The notes beneath the pieces were generated by a model. It made no database searches and had not been told where the DNA came from. It saw nothing but the letters and a program-made list of their open reading frames with translations. From positions 4,777,501 through 4,841,500 of the forward strand of contig OZ025207.1 in assembly GCA_964019055.1 (NCBI GenBank): DNA of 64,000 nucleotides, in the 5' to 3' direction. Below are positions 33,735 to 45,639 of the stretch, piece by piece. Both the position numbers and the translations under genes were made by a program. Each line of letters begins with the position of its first letter. Positions within the stretch are counted from its first letter, which is position 1. The stretch is from Anthopleura xanthogrammica (taxonomy: Eukaryota > Cnidaria > Anthozoa > Actiniaria > Actiniidae).

Positions 33735-34003
33735 CTAGGGTGGAAAGTAAAAAACATTGAGAAAAATACAGTCTCAGTACATAATATACTTTCAGCAACA
33801 CGTAAGTCTATCTTGGACATCCTGTTACCTAAAAGTTATGATGTTGATGGCTAATTGTATATGGTAGTGTAAGTGAGGGATTGAAAGTCAGTGGCAAGAA
33901 AAAAGTACACCTCTCTAATGTTCATCGGGTTCTAGCCACCCTCCTTAAAATATGTACATATTTACTGAAATGTGCTGGTTCTTGAAACCAATACTGCAAG
34001 AAA

Positions 34004-34082
34004 CTACCCTGGGTACCAGAGGTTCCTCGTCTTTCTTTTTGCAACTCTTAAAAAAGAGAAGTCCCTCTGGAATCCAGGGTAG
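34004..34082. repeat. Hairpin repeat
   Basis: CTACCCTGGGTACCAGAGG pairs with the inverted CCTCTGGAATCCAGGGTAG at 34082, and the inner arms are TTCTTTTT and AAAAAGAGAA. It is a small foldback. Confidence 0.75.
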
Positions 34083-34553
34083 CAACAAATGAAAGCTAAA
34101 AATAACCGCTGGTCAACAGCCAGTCATGTGATGACCAGCCACATCTCACTGATCAACATGAACTGTTGCCAGTCAATGTGGCAAAAAGAAGACCTAATAG
34201 ACATCTTTCGCATAAGGACACAAATTAGTAGCTTGCCCACTCTTTGAGAACAACACCCACTAAATATGCTAATGAGATACAAAGGCATGTGTAACTATTG
34301 TTTTAATCACAGAATAAGTACAATTCAAATGAGATACATTAGAGGAGATTGTGTTTTTATTGGTGTGAAAAATATGAGCATTTTTTGACTAGCTAGCTAT
34401 TGTTTGATACACTATTATTTTTATCGATACTTTTAAGCCTACAAAATAATACTTATCATTTAAAATACTTAGATTTTAGAAGTTAATTGTATATTCAATT
34501 ATTTGTTACTTACCACATGTAATTGATAAGATATAGTTCTGAAGCTTTTCTAA

Positions 34554-35236
34554 CTAGTCACTAGAATCATATTTGTCAAGAACTTTTGAGATCTTATCCA
34601 TTATGCCCATGGCTCGCTCACACATTGTGGTGTGCGCTTCTTGAGCAGCGTCTTGTTTCTTTCTCCTTTTGCTCAGTTTCCTGGCTGGCTTGGAGTCATT
34701 GTGACCGTCTTTCTTTTTTAACTCTTCTTCTGTCTCCGGTGTTTTGTGTTTATGGCTGCTGGGTGGAGCAGTACTATCATCGGAACTGCTGTCAATCATG
34801 AACTCCAACTTCTTTTGCCTTCACTCTTCTGGATTCAATTTTTCCGAGTATCGAGCCTGCAACATTTTTATGGACTCCACCATGCTGTTGGAGGCTTCAG
34901 ACTGTGTTAGTCTGTGTTGAAAGGCCCTCTTCAACTTTCTTGAGACTTTTGTTGACAACACGTTGGATTCTTTTCAAGGCTGCCTTATTAGGTGTTGTTT
35001 TGTAATATTCTTTTATCTTTTGTTGTTCAACCTTTAAATTCTTGCACCTTCTCTTAGACACATTTTAATACTCGGTCCCATCCTCCAGTGCAGCTTTTGT
35101 AAGCGTGCAAAATAACTTCTTCTTCCTTCTCGCTTACACTACATCTTGTCGACTTTTTCTCTGGCATGCCTGAAACTGAAAGAGAGTAGAATTTTACTGG
35201 AAATGGTCTAGCCACAGCATTGCACAACAGTACCAT
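34554..35236 (-). pseudogene. PIF/Harbinger SANT/Myb-like partner, broken
   Basis: The minus strand reads KKSTRCSVSEKEEEVILHAY and WDRVLKC, a SANT/MADF-like DNA-binding start. After frame breaks it continues through KRIQRVVNKSLKKVEEGL and a last open piece (34554-34808) with a Ser/Asp/Lys-rich tail (EFMIDSSSDDSTAPPSS, MCERAMGIMDKISKVLDKY). PIF/Harbinger transposons carry such a Myb-like second gene divergent from the transposase, as here. At least two disruptions prevent a full protein. Confidence 0.7.
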
Positions 35237-35528
35237 ATCATAAATATTTTAAAACAGTTGTGAATACATACTTTGTAAACCTGTATTCTCAATATCATCT
35301 TCAGTTTTGAAAGGGCGCCAGAATTCAGCCAGGGTTTTAGTTATCCGTTAGTGTAGCACTGGCTCCAAAATATTGTGAATTTTGAAGCACATCTTCGAAT
35401 TTATAGAGACTGGTGCAGTGGGCGGTACATTGTTTCAAAATGTGAGTTTTTTTTTTTTTTGTATCGATGCCTTTCGTATTGTTTGTTAACGATATATTCT
35501 CTAATTAGCTAGCGAAATAAAACGTGAT

Positions 35529-36695
35529 TTGCTGTGTTGTAAATGCGGCTTTAAATCTACCTTATTATATGCAGTCATGGATAGATTATTGAAACGAGTA
35601 CTTCTAATTTCTAGTGTCCTGTTAAATATGGTGGTTTCAATTCCTCCTCCAGTTGCTGTTCATCATCATCATTTTTTGGGATGCATCATACCGCTACTGA
35701 TGTTACTGGTAGCGTTATATACGCCCTTTCGTTCTCAAGAACTCAGAATCATGCAACGTCTCGACACTACATTTCATGGTTATCAATTTAGAGGAGTTGA
35801 TTTTTTTTCAAGAATTCAAAATCAAAGATATTTGTTTTGGCTGAATACAGGTGAACTTCCAAAGACAATAGAAGAAATAACTGAGCATATATCACAGGCT
35901 TTGACAAGGTTAAACAGGCATGGTTTTTTAAGACGTAGGCGAAGAAGATGTGTGCTTAACAATGTTAATCAAGTATTGTTGACAATACTGTGGCTTAGGA
36001 AATATCCGTGCTTAGATACACTGGCTCTTATCTTCGACATCAGCCCTTCCACTGTATGTACGATAATTCACAGAGTAATTCCAATTTTATGGAGATACTT
36101 TCACAACCAAGTTGTTTGGCCAACAAATGTGGAATGGAATGCTCTTCGGGGTAATTGGAGAGAATTCCCAAATGCAGTGGGTTGCATAGATGGGACTCCA
36201 CACGAAATATTCAGACCTGCGGTGGAACCACAGTGGCAATTCTACAGTGGACATCGGCACTATCATTTACTGAACACTCAATTGATTGTTGATAACCTTG
36301 GGAACATTGTTTTTCTACAGGCCGGATTTTTAGGGTCAATGAACGATGCTGGAAACTTAAATCTCATGGATAGAATTGGCCCTGGGACCAATAATGATAT
36401 GCCTGTTGGCGTTTTTCTCTTAGCAGACAGAGGTTATGCAGATACACCCCCTTTGGTAACTCCTTTTCTTACACCACAAATCCGGCGTATGGTGAGAGGA
36501 GATGAAAGGCGCACACGAAAATTTAATAGTAATATTTCTAAATACAGAATTGTAGTAGAGCACACTATAAAACATGTAAAAACGTATCATTCAATCGGGA
36601 CTATTTGGTGACATCCCCGCTGGTTCCAGCCTATAGTAGTAGAACTTTGCACCTTCTTGGCGCAGAGACATGTTGTTCTTTTTGAAGAACTTTAA
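35529..36695 (+). pseudogene. PIF/Harbinger DDE transposase with one in-frame stop
   Basis: HARBI1-like transposase: a helix-turn-helix-like part (LDTLALIFDISPSTVCTII), then the DDE core with Asp in GCIDGTPHEI, Asp in LLADRGYAD and Glu in RIVVEHTIKHVK. A TGA at 36609-36611 interrupts the frame after IGTIW. Translation of the same frame continues with HPRWFQPIVVELCTFLAQRH and ends at 36693-36695, exactly like the normal C-terminus. So a single nonsense change truncates an otherwise complete gene. The stop is a CGA-to-TGA-type position; that is inference. Terminal inverted repeats were not located. Confidence 0.85.
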
Positions 36696-36859
36696 TTAAT
36701 TTCCAAAAATATCTGTGAGATAATCCAAATATTTTCTTTACAATTTCTTTACGAGTCCTGCATTTCACGCCAATGAAAACAATATTTTAAATCAATTACT
36801 TGACTCTGGTTTGTTTTAAAGTATGTTTTTTCAAGACGTTTCGATCTGGACTCAGATCT

Positions 36860-37215
36860 TCTTCAGTTATCGTTACAAGTGAATTCGTTATAATACCATC
36901 GCGAGCAGAATTTGAAAATATTGTTTAAGCGCGCGCCATTCTAGAATTTACAATTATTTTATATAATTTAGGTATAGCAATGCGATCATTTCCCGCGTTC
37001 TTATCAAGTTCAGAGTGCCATGCCTCTAGGAATAGTCTCTTGTGCCAATTTTGTTCTCTGTCTACAATTTTAGTATCACTAAATTTAAACTCATGGCCTT
37101 TATTGTTCGCATGTTGGGCAATTTTTGATGATGGTTGGTTGTTTACTATTGCTCTCTTGTGTTCTTGGACTCTGGTTGCAAATTCAACATTTTTACTATT
37201 TTACGAAAACACAAT
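36860..37215 (-). pseudogene. Penelope-like element, C-terminal GIY-YIG end
   Basis: The minus strand is open through ATRVQEHKRAIVN, KIAQHANNKGHEF, TKIVDREQNWHKRLFLEAWH and GNDRIAIPKLYKII. This is the second half of the GIY-YIG endonuclease at the end of Penelope-like reverse transcriptases. After a stop the tail TEEDLSPDRNVLKK follows. The RT is absent, so this is a truncated copy, unlike the larger one at 53.5-55.1 kb. Confidence 0.75.
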
Positions 37216-37410
37216 AGTCTAAATGTATCTCAATAATGAGATAATCATCTAATGATCAGCTAATAATCATGTAACTGTAACTGGAGAGCAAAAAAAAATC
37301 CTCTTTCTTTCGTTCCAAACAATTTTCATGAAATTTCTAATGCCTTGGATGAAGCCTTTTTAAAAATACTGTTATACCCTCCTAACACTCTTTTGATTTT
37401 AGGAGATTAA

Positions 37411-38980
37411 GCTAAACAAAGTCGATGTACAAATTCAATGATGTTCTATCAACATAGAAACACTTGAGCAAAAAATTCTTTTTCCTTTCTTGTCTTGCGA
37501 TAGGAATTATGATTTTTTTGTTTTATATTAAATTGACCTGACTTTGAGTACTGTAAAGCACGAAAGTACAAGGAGAATTTATTCCCAAATGTCCCGAATA
37601 TCGGAATTATCATGAGTTTTATTCTAAAATCGTGATGACAAGGACAACTTTTATTCAAAAGCTGAGCTGACATATGCAAAGTCTCTAAAGAATATTAGAA
37701 ATGTAAGAAATCCCATTTGAGTTACAGCTCAGCTTCTAAGCATTCTTGTACATAGCTTGGGCTACGTGTGATTTTAGAAGCCTTTTAAGATTAGTATACG
37801 TCATCAATGTATTTATAAAGGTATTTACTTCCCAGCTGTACAAGGCCAGAGCATGTGTGGTTTCCAGACATGGTAAATGTCTTTCTGGATGAAGTCTGTG
37901 CATATGTGAATATGGTTGCATAATTAGTAAGATGACGATGGCTTTGAGCTTATGTTTCTTTTGTTTAAAGAAATTGATTGCTTTTCTCCCTCCCTTTTCC
38001 ACCTGCTTTAAGTTTATACCTCCATACTTTGATTTAAGACAGGCCATAAAGAGATTTCATTCCAGATCTTTTTATTACCATAACTAAACAAAGTCGATGT
38101 ACAAATTGAATGATGTTCTTTCAATATGAAACACTTGACCAAATAATTGTTTTTCCTTTATTTTCCTTTATTGCGATAGGAAATATTAGAAATGTAATAA
38201 ATCCCATTTGAGTTACAGCTCAGCTTCTAAGCATTCTCATACATAGCTTGGGCTACCTGTCATGTTAGAAGTCTTTCAAAATATCATACCAAAAATGAAG
38301 GTTGGAGTTGATAACCTTTCTTGGTCCAGTTGAAAAATTGTGTTTCGTTCCACCTTCCACTTTTGCTGGAATGATTCTTTCTCTCTGTAAAATAGATCAA
38401 CTCCTCTCAATGTTTTGAACTCCACAGTTTCGTCCACCATCTTGGGCAAACTCGGGAACTATATAGAAATCTGGATCACTTTGACTTCCTGTAACTTAAT
38501 TTTGATGCATTTTCGGAGATTTTACCTTTTTGATTTTTTTTTTGTTAAAGTGCCTAGCTATGACACATCTGACAATATTCTCAGTATAGATTCTATGTGA
38601 GATGAGTCGTTCAATGACCAAAAAAATTATATAGTTTGAGTAATGGGTCTTGTAATTATAAAGTTTTTCTCATACATAGCTTGGGCTACCTGTCATGTTA
38701 GAAGCCTTTCAAAATATCATACCAAAAGTGAAGGTTGGAGTTGATGACATTAGTTTCTCCAGTTGACAAATAGTGTTTCCTTCTATCTTCCACCTTTTTG
38801 GCTGGAATGATTCTTTCTCTCTGTAAAATAGACCAACTCCTCTATGTTTTGAACTCCACAGTTTCGTCCACCATCTTGGGCAAACTCAGGAACTATATAG
38901 AAATCTGGATCACTTTGACTTCCTGTAACTTAATTTTGATGCATTTTCGGAGATTTTACCTTTTGAAAAAACTTCCGGTA
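37411..38980. repeat. Nested segmental duplications
   Basis: Block A (CTAAACAAAGTCGATGTACA) occurs at about 37412 and 38081 and runs about 100 bp. Block B (CCCATTTGAGTTACAGCTCA) occurs at about 37712 and 38202. Block C, about 310 bp starting TACATAGCTTGGGCTACCTG, occurs at about 38240 and 38671 with high similarity, and part of it also near 37748. The second C copy runs up to the 3' end of the LINE at 39 kb. Confidence 0.8.
37786..37920 (-). pseudogene. Kinesin motor P-loop exon (copy 2, decayed)
   Basis: Same block as at 33616-33734, about 85-90 percent similar by eye: ATIFTYAQTSSRKTFTMSGN then SGLVQLGSKYLYKYIDD. The P-loop Gly and Gly-Lys context are lost (AQTSSRKT), so it cannot bind ATP in the kinesin manner. 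The flanks are also duplicated. Confidence 0.55.
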
Positions 38981-39020
38981 TCTTTTAGGGGTAATTTTTT
39001 GAAATTTCCGACGACCATAC

Positions 39021-41874
39021 CTAATATTTTACCCCGAGGCAAGAATACCCAAGAGTTTGGTAAAGATCACAGCAATTACCCTTCCTTAAGGATCTTATCC
39101 AAGAGCTTGCAGTGTCTTGCAGGTTTTTGGCAAGATGACTGCATCCAGACAGTACTTGGCGCAAAAGACCCAAAGTAGAATTTGCGTTTTTGCAGACATT
39201 GCCTACATGTTCATTCCAACTCAAGTTATTTGATATCGTAACTCCGAGGTACTTTGTAGAGTTGACTTTGGATATAGGCAAGCCATTTAAAGTGTATTGG
39301 AACAGGGTTGGGATCTTTTTGCATGTTATTCCTAGGTGATAACATTTTTTAACATTAAAGTTAAGTTGCCATGTTCTTGACCATGAAGATAATTGATCCA
39401 GGTCATCCTGTAAAGATGAGCAGTCCTGAGAACTTTGGATCTCGCTGTATAGGATACAGTCGTCAGCAAAGAGTCGTAAATTAGCGTTAATAGATTTGGA
39501 GATGTCGTTTATGTACAATGAAAATAAGACTGGGCCGAAAATTGAACCTTGAGGTACTCCAGATAAAACAGGCTTGGGAGAAGATTGAATACCATTCATA
39601 GAAACAGATTGAGAGCGGTTAGACAAAAAGGCCTTTATCCATAGCAGCAGATTTCCTTTGATCCCATAGTGATCCAGCTTTAATAGCAATCTTTGATGAG
39701 GTACCGAGTCAAAGGCTTTGGAGAAGTCGAGTAGGATAGCATCAGTCTGGCCAAGGACGTTAATAGATTTTGCCCAATCGTGTATAGTTGTTATTAACTG
39801 AGTCTCACAAGAAAAACGCTGTCGAAAACCATGTTGCTCGTCGATTATGATGTTATTTTTGGACAGGTGTTTAGCCATATGACTGAGCACTATGTGTTCC
39901 ATTACTTTGCAGCATATGGAGGTTAAAGAAATTGGTCGGTAATTTGAAGGAAGAGATTTATTGTCTTTCTTGTAGACAGCAGTAATAAGGGCCTTGGTCC
40001 AATCTGAAGGGACCATGTTAAGATTTAAAGATTGCTGAAAAATGAAGGCTAGCCACCCAGCTGATTGTGATATCTCTTTCAGTACACGTGCTGGTAATTT
40101 GTCTGGGCCACATGCTTTTTTAGGTTTGAGCTGGGATAGTTGTTTAGCAACTCCGTCAGATGATATTTGTAAGTCAGCGATCGAGAGATACGGAGATGTA
40201 GAGATACTGGGTAGAGGTAATTGTTCTTTTGTGAATACAGAGAAAAAATAAGAATTCAAAATTTCGGCTTTATATTTGTCTGTAACACTCACGCCTTGTT
40301 CAGTCTTGAGAGGTGGGACACCAAGGTTCTCAGATTTATTAAGTTTAACGTAAGACCAGAACTTTTTTGGATTTTCTGTAAGGCTGTCCCCAATGACATC
40401 ATTTAAGTAACGACTGTGGGATTCTTTAATCAGATTTGACACAGTGTTACGTTGACGTTTAAAAGCTTTCCAGTGATGTTGATTTTTCGTACGAACAGTT
40501 TTTTTATGGAGGCGATCCTTTTTGCGCATTTCACGTTTAATCTGAGGATTGATCCACGGTAGGTTAAACTTTGTTTTTGAAGACTTTTGAGGTATAAATT
40601 GAGAGATTCCAGTAGTTACAGTATTTTTAAAGGTGTTCCAATTTTGTTCCACAGTATTTCCCCATGGGTTTAAAGCAAAGAATTCGGATGATGACTTAGT
40701 TATGAAATCGTTTAGACCATCAAAGTTGGCTTTTTTGTAGATCTACTCTATGAGGAGGTTTAGTAGAACGATGTGGTTTTAAATTGATCTCAAAGTTAAC
40801 TATATGATGATCGCTTAAGCCAGATGACGTGGATACATTAGAGACACTGTTGGGATAGGTAGACAAAAGTAGGTCGAGTGTTTTCCCAGATGCAGGTCTA
40901 GTTGGCACTTTAACGTGTTGAGATAATGAGTAGTCATCAAGCATGTGCATAAATTTGTTGTGCTGAGATGCAGTCGCAGGATTAGTTACAGATGGGATCT
41001 CTTGGTTCCAATCAATATCACCCAAGTTGAAGTCTCTGCCCATGATGATGTTGGGGTGGTTTGGAATTTTCATAAAAACATTGTTTATAGAGTCACTCAG
41101 ACAATCAAGTATCTCAGTAGACGAGTTTGGTGGTCTATAAAAAGATGAAATATACAATGTTTTATGATTTGCAATCTTCAGAGAGGACCAAAGAACTTCA
41201 CAATTATCCACATTAAGATCAGTTTCTTCAATGCATGCTAGGTCTGATTTAATTGCTTGAAAAACGCCACCGCCAAAAGCATTTCTATCTTTTCTGAGAA
41301 CCGTATATGAAGGCAGAAATATTGAATATGATGGAATATCTGGACTGAGCTTGGATTCAGTTCCCAAAACAATATCAGGATCATGTAGTTCAAGTAGAGC
41401 TTGGAATTCAGTGGAGTGTTTTGTGCTTTTAAGTCCATTACAATTTATTATCATTCCTTTTAATTTTGTTTTCTTGTTACGCTTCAATGAACTCGTCGCT
41501 CGATTTGGTCTTGAAGAATTATGCGTATTGATAACCACAGAATCAGATAGAATATCAAAAGAATTTGATAAGTCCAGAGGATTTGAAGACAGGTCCAGAA
41601 GCGTATTTGAAAAGTTAGGGAGGTCACAGTCGGGATAGATCCACGAACATGAAGAGTTTGCAAGTGACTGGTATTCATCATCATTCATCCCAAGGCAGCG
41701 AGTGTGTATCCAAGAATCGCATGAATCACATTGTATTCCACGTTGGTTAGATTTTACGGGCTGTTTACATAGACTGCAAGGAAATTTCCAAGTTGGACCA
41801 GGATTAATATTGATGTCCCCACATAGTAAAATTAAATTTAGCAGAATACACGACTTGGGTTTTATGACAAACAT
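39021..41874 (-). pseudogene. PHD-endonuclease-RT LINE with N-terminal 2A-like motif
   Basis: The first frame (41874-40720, 384 codons) has a hydrophobic start, then a 2A-like GDININPGP (residues 19-27). A PHD-like finger follows (residues about 34-80), in which one expected Cys is Tyr (WIYPDC). An apurinic endonuclease comes next (GTESKL, GRDFNLGDIDW, SGLSDHHIVNF). A one-base slip near 40730 at an A6 run moves into the second frame (to 39021). That frame carries RT motifs PKKACGPDKLPARVLKE, DAILLDFSKAFDSVPH, GVPQGSIFGPVLF and LRLFADDCILY. After SGCSH near 39130 the sequence stops resembling a LINE, so the 3' end is truncated or fused. This is one frameshift from an intact ORF, hence fairly young. 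Confidence 0.85.
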
Positions 41875-43240
41875 GGCAGAACGTCGTTGGCGGCGATGGG
41901 ATGTGACGAAGGCTTAAAAACCTAGCCAGCTAGTAGAATCTGTCTTTATAGGAAATTTGTTTAGGTCATTCGTATTAATAGCAGCTGATTTGAGTCTTGG
42001 AGTCAAATAAAATCGAGTAAATAGGCCGATGAATAGAAGAATTATCGGAGCTCTGAAATGTACGTCCATCATCGTTGAATATGCTAATTCTCCATCTAGT
42101 GCTAGTGAATAGTGCTAGTCAGGGGAGCCATCATTTAATAAACAAAACCTAACTGGTAAAGATAAATCAAATTTGGAAAGCATCATTGTTTCACCCATGG
42201 CTTTCATAAAAAAATTGTCAGTTATTTTCCACACAGTAGTCAGTGTTTTGAATTACAAGGAACAGTAAATAAACATAAAAGAATCCCTGACGTCATAGTT
42301 GTTAGCATATGACAAGAAAAAACCTTCATAACTTCAAGATGCATCACTCAAACTATGTAATTTTTTGGGGCCAGTCAATAGCTCAACTCATGAAGAATGT
42401 ATTCTGAGAATATTGTCAGATGTGTCATAGGCACTTTAAGTTATAAATTATAACCATTTTGAAATTACAAGCAAATTCTTCAATCTGATTGGATCTCAGC
42501 AGTGCAATATATTCAAGAATCCCACAATTTTGAGTTTTAAATCGCACTGTTTTGAAGAGCCAATGAAATTGCAGAAAACCCAAAATTTGACCAAGCAGAT
42601 CACAGAAAATAAAAGCCAATTCAAAGCTCAAGAAAAAATGTTGAAGGAGATTTTGTAGCGGAAAATGGATGAAATTGAAAAAAACAAACAAAAAAAAACA
42701 GATTTAAATTTTAAATTCCTATAATAGTTATTTCAAAATCGATATAATTAAGTGATAATTGAACTGTGTGTCCTGCAATTTTGGTCTGAAATCAAATTCA
42801 TGATTAACAAATTGCACTCCACTCAGTTCAATTAATCATAATTAATGACTCTTAATATGATGGATAAGCTTAATGGGAAGCTACCAATCGAGTTAAAGCA
42901 CCTTCGAATTTCATTGGTTTTATTTTCAGTCTGACAACTGGTATTCATGCCTGTTGATAATTGAAGTTTAAATCTTGAAAATTCACCCAAACTGAGCGGA
43001 GTTACGGGAAATAAAAAGTGATCCAGATTTCTATACAGTTACCAAGTTTGCCCCAATTTTAAGATGGCGTTCGAAACAACAATAATGATAATAATAATAA
43101 TAATATTTTATCACTTATACTGCACGATATTCATAAAAATGATCAATCACGCAAAACATATACTCAATGTAATAATGACTTATATTAATATTATATAGTT
43201 TAATAACTTTTAATGTTTTTCCAGTATCTGTAGTTAGAAA
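41875..43240. other. LINE 5' flank and repeat-arm DNA
   Basis: 41875-42130 is probably the 5' UTR of the LINE. From about 42300 the sequence is related, inverted, to the DNA at 38.43-38.62 kb (for example CTGAGAATATTGTCAGATGTG at 42406 and its reverse complement at about 38561). The LINE therefore appears to sit inside, or between arms of, an older foldback element. The arm ends near 43075 with GTGATCCAGATTTCTA and TTTGCCCCAATTTTAAGATGG. No gene is seen. Confidence 0.55.
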
Positions 43241-43710
43241 TTTGGGTGGCTGCTTTGATTCTAAATTGACAATGTCTACGCATATTAGTAAATTTTGTGC
43301 GTCATCATTTTATCACTTGCACAACATTAGGCGTATTCGTAAGTATTTGTCAGCTGAAGCCACTCAAACACTAGTGCACCCTTTGATCATGAGCCATGCT
43401 GACTATTGCAACAGCTTGCTTTATGGTTTACCTGATTGCCAGCTGAATAAGTTACAACGTGTATTAAATGTAGCTGCTAAACTTATCTATAAGGTACCTA
43501 GATTTTGCCATATCATTTTTAATATCATTTTACTTAAATTTAAAGCTATCTTCGGGCTCGCACCTAATTACATTAGTGATCTTGTGGTTATTAAGTCGTC
43601 TACGTACAATCTAAGGTCTGCTGATAGTTTATTGATTAGATGGAACACTAAGGGATGGACCATTAGATAGTTGATGGGGGGTTGCATAAATTCCAAAAAA
43701 AATATCAAGC
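43215..43710 (+). pseudogene. L2/CR1-type LINE RT C-terminal fragment
   Basis: The frame reads VVRNLGGCFDSKLTMSTHIS, LHNIRRIRKYLSAEATQTLV and [20 protein letters not shown], the region after the RT palm in L2/CR1 LINEs. An internal deletion removes part of what follows, ending near the SSTYNLRSADSLL block. A 3' portion of this fragment is repeated inverted at about 44305-44575. Confidence 0.75.
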
Positions 43711-44153
43711 AAGCCCTTAAACCTCAAAAAAAAAAAAAAGGGCATGCTTTTCTGTGCGAAAAAAAAAAAATTGAGCAACAACAGGTCAATTGAATGGCAC
43801 AAACTTTATGAATATGTTGCGAATGCCCCTCAAATCATTGGGGGGTGGGGGGGCATGCGCAAACCCCCTAAGTTCGCCCGCCTTTGGCAGTAGTTAGCCT
43901 CCTTCCCAATAAAAATTTCGCTCGATGGTCTCTTTTATAATGCATAATTGCATTGAAAATCAAAATATGATAAATTAGAGCAGAATTAGGAATAATGTTC
44001 AGTTTTCAATTCTGAAATAGTAGTAGTTATCATCTCTTTCAGTAGTAAGAGTGGTTTCAAGAAGCCAGTTAAATAAATCATAATTTTACATGTTGATTTT
44101 CTTGCATGTTCAGTCATTGTCGACTTCAAATTTTGCCCAAAAGCCCTCCTTGA

Positions 44154-44575
44154 TTAACCAATCCGTAATTTTGTCCTATGTATCATTAATAATACTAATG
44201 ATTCCGTACTAGTTTTAAAAAAAATATCGTGCAAGGTTATGATGTGCAAAAAAAAAATAACTTCCTGGGGGTGGGACAAAAAAAAAATCATGCAACTAAA
44301 ATTCCTGCAACCCCCCCACCAATTATCTAATGTAAGTAATAAACTATCAGCAGACCTAAGATTGTACGTAGACGACTTCATAACCACAAGATCAGTAATA
44401 TACTTAGGCGCGAGCCCACATACAGATAGCTGGAAATGTAAGTAAAATGATCTTAAAATTAATACGACATCTCATCAGCAACCCGTGCAGGCCATGCAAA
44501 ATAGGAGTGATATGGCAAAATCTAGGTACTTTTAATATGCGTTGTAACTTATTCAGCTGGCAATCAGGAAACCGC
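44154..44575 (-). pseudogene. Inverted second copy of the LINE fragment
   Basis: The minus strand from 44575 contains the same order of blocks as 43430-43700 (CCTGATTGCCAGCTGAATAA, TACCTAGATTTTGCCATATC, TCTACGTACAATCTTAGGTC), then GGTGGGGGGGTTGCA. The two copies share internal deletions in nearby positions, so they probably arose by inverted duplication of an already damaged copy. Confidence 0.7.
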
Positions 44576-44611
44576 TGGAAACCGTGAAGTAATCCATTTT
44601 TTTTTTATTCA

Positions 44612-45089
44612 CGGTTTTCGGCAGCCATTTTGAATTGGGGCAAACCCGGCAAAATAAATAGGAATCTGGATCACTTTGACTTTCCGTAACTCCGCTCTAT
44701 TTTATTTGGATTTTCAAAATTTAAGATTTTTTCAAAAGATATTTTCGTTGTTATTTATAACCCTTAATATGATGGATATTAGAAGGCTACAAATTGAGAA
44801 AATAAGACCTTCGTTTTCATAACGATCGGCACAATAAAACGATCGGCACGATCGGTTCGTGAGTTATGGAAATTATAGAAAAAAGAGTCACTCGTAAATG
44901 GTAGTTAAAATACTTACATTCATCTCATTTTCAGTCCGGCAGCTGCTGTACATGACTGCTGGTTGTTGAAGTTGAAATTTTGAAAATCGGACAAAATTGA
45001 GAAAAGCTACAGGAAGTTAAAGTGATCCAGTTGTAGACATTTTGCCGGGTTTGCCCCAATATTGAAAATGGCCACCGAAAACCGTTAAA
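44612..45089. mobile_element. Foldback element, about 85-bp termini
   Basis: The left end ACGGTTTTCGGCAGCCATTT with GGGGCAAACCCGGCAAAAT and CTGGATCACTTTGACTT is repeated inverted at the right end (to about 45089). Related single arms occur at about 38433, 38863 and 43075, so this is one family in several states. The interior is gene-free. Confidence 0.8.
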
Positions 45090-45639
45090 ACTTACCTACT
45101 GACCAATGGCCTAACTCTAATGGCCACTTGTATGGAGACTTTGGCCATTATGATTAGTTATATCATAAGTTATCTCTTGGAGGTGGTCAAATACATGTAT
45201 ACTTCTTCAAAAAAAAATGGATCCAATGCAAAAAATGTCCAGGTATTTAACAAATGGCGGGAAAAAAAGAACAAGGCTTTTGATTGGCTAGAAGTGACTC
45301 CTGCTCATGCTCTTTCCTTTCAAAATGTAAACCAATCAAATTTAATTTTATATATTCCGGGCTTATATTATCGATAACGTGATTGGATGAAATATGAAGA
45401 GTATTAGCCAATGAAATGTTTTGTATTTTTTTCAGGTTTTTAGGAAGAACAACAAGTTGGCGATCGAGTTTGAGAACAACTTTGTAGAGAGTGTCAATAT
45501 TTCCTTCGAAAATTTCTCTTATTCCTATGAAGTCTTGTAGAACAAGATCTGCTGGACAGTCACAACTTCACTACAAAATGGAGGTGAGGTGAAAATGCTG
45601 GTTGTCATATTTAAAAAAAGGCATTTTTGGAACAGTTTT

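Noticed and set aside
38415..39178. Plus-strand frames of 61 and 126 codons sharing NSTVSSTILGKLGNYIEIW
   Set aside because: Both are translations of the same duplicated non-coding repeat arm; the longer one runs antisense into the LINE.
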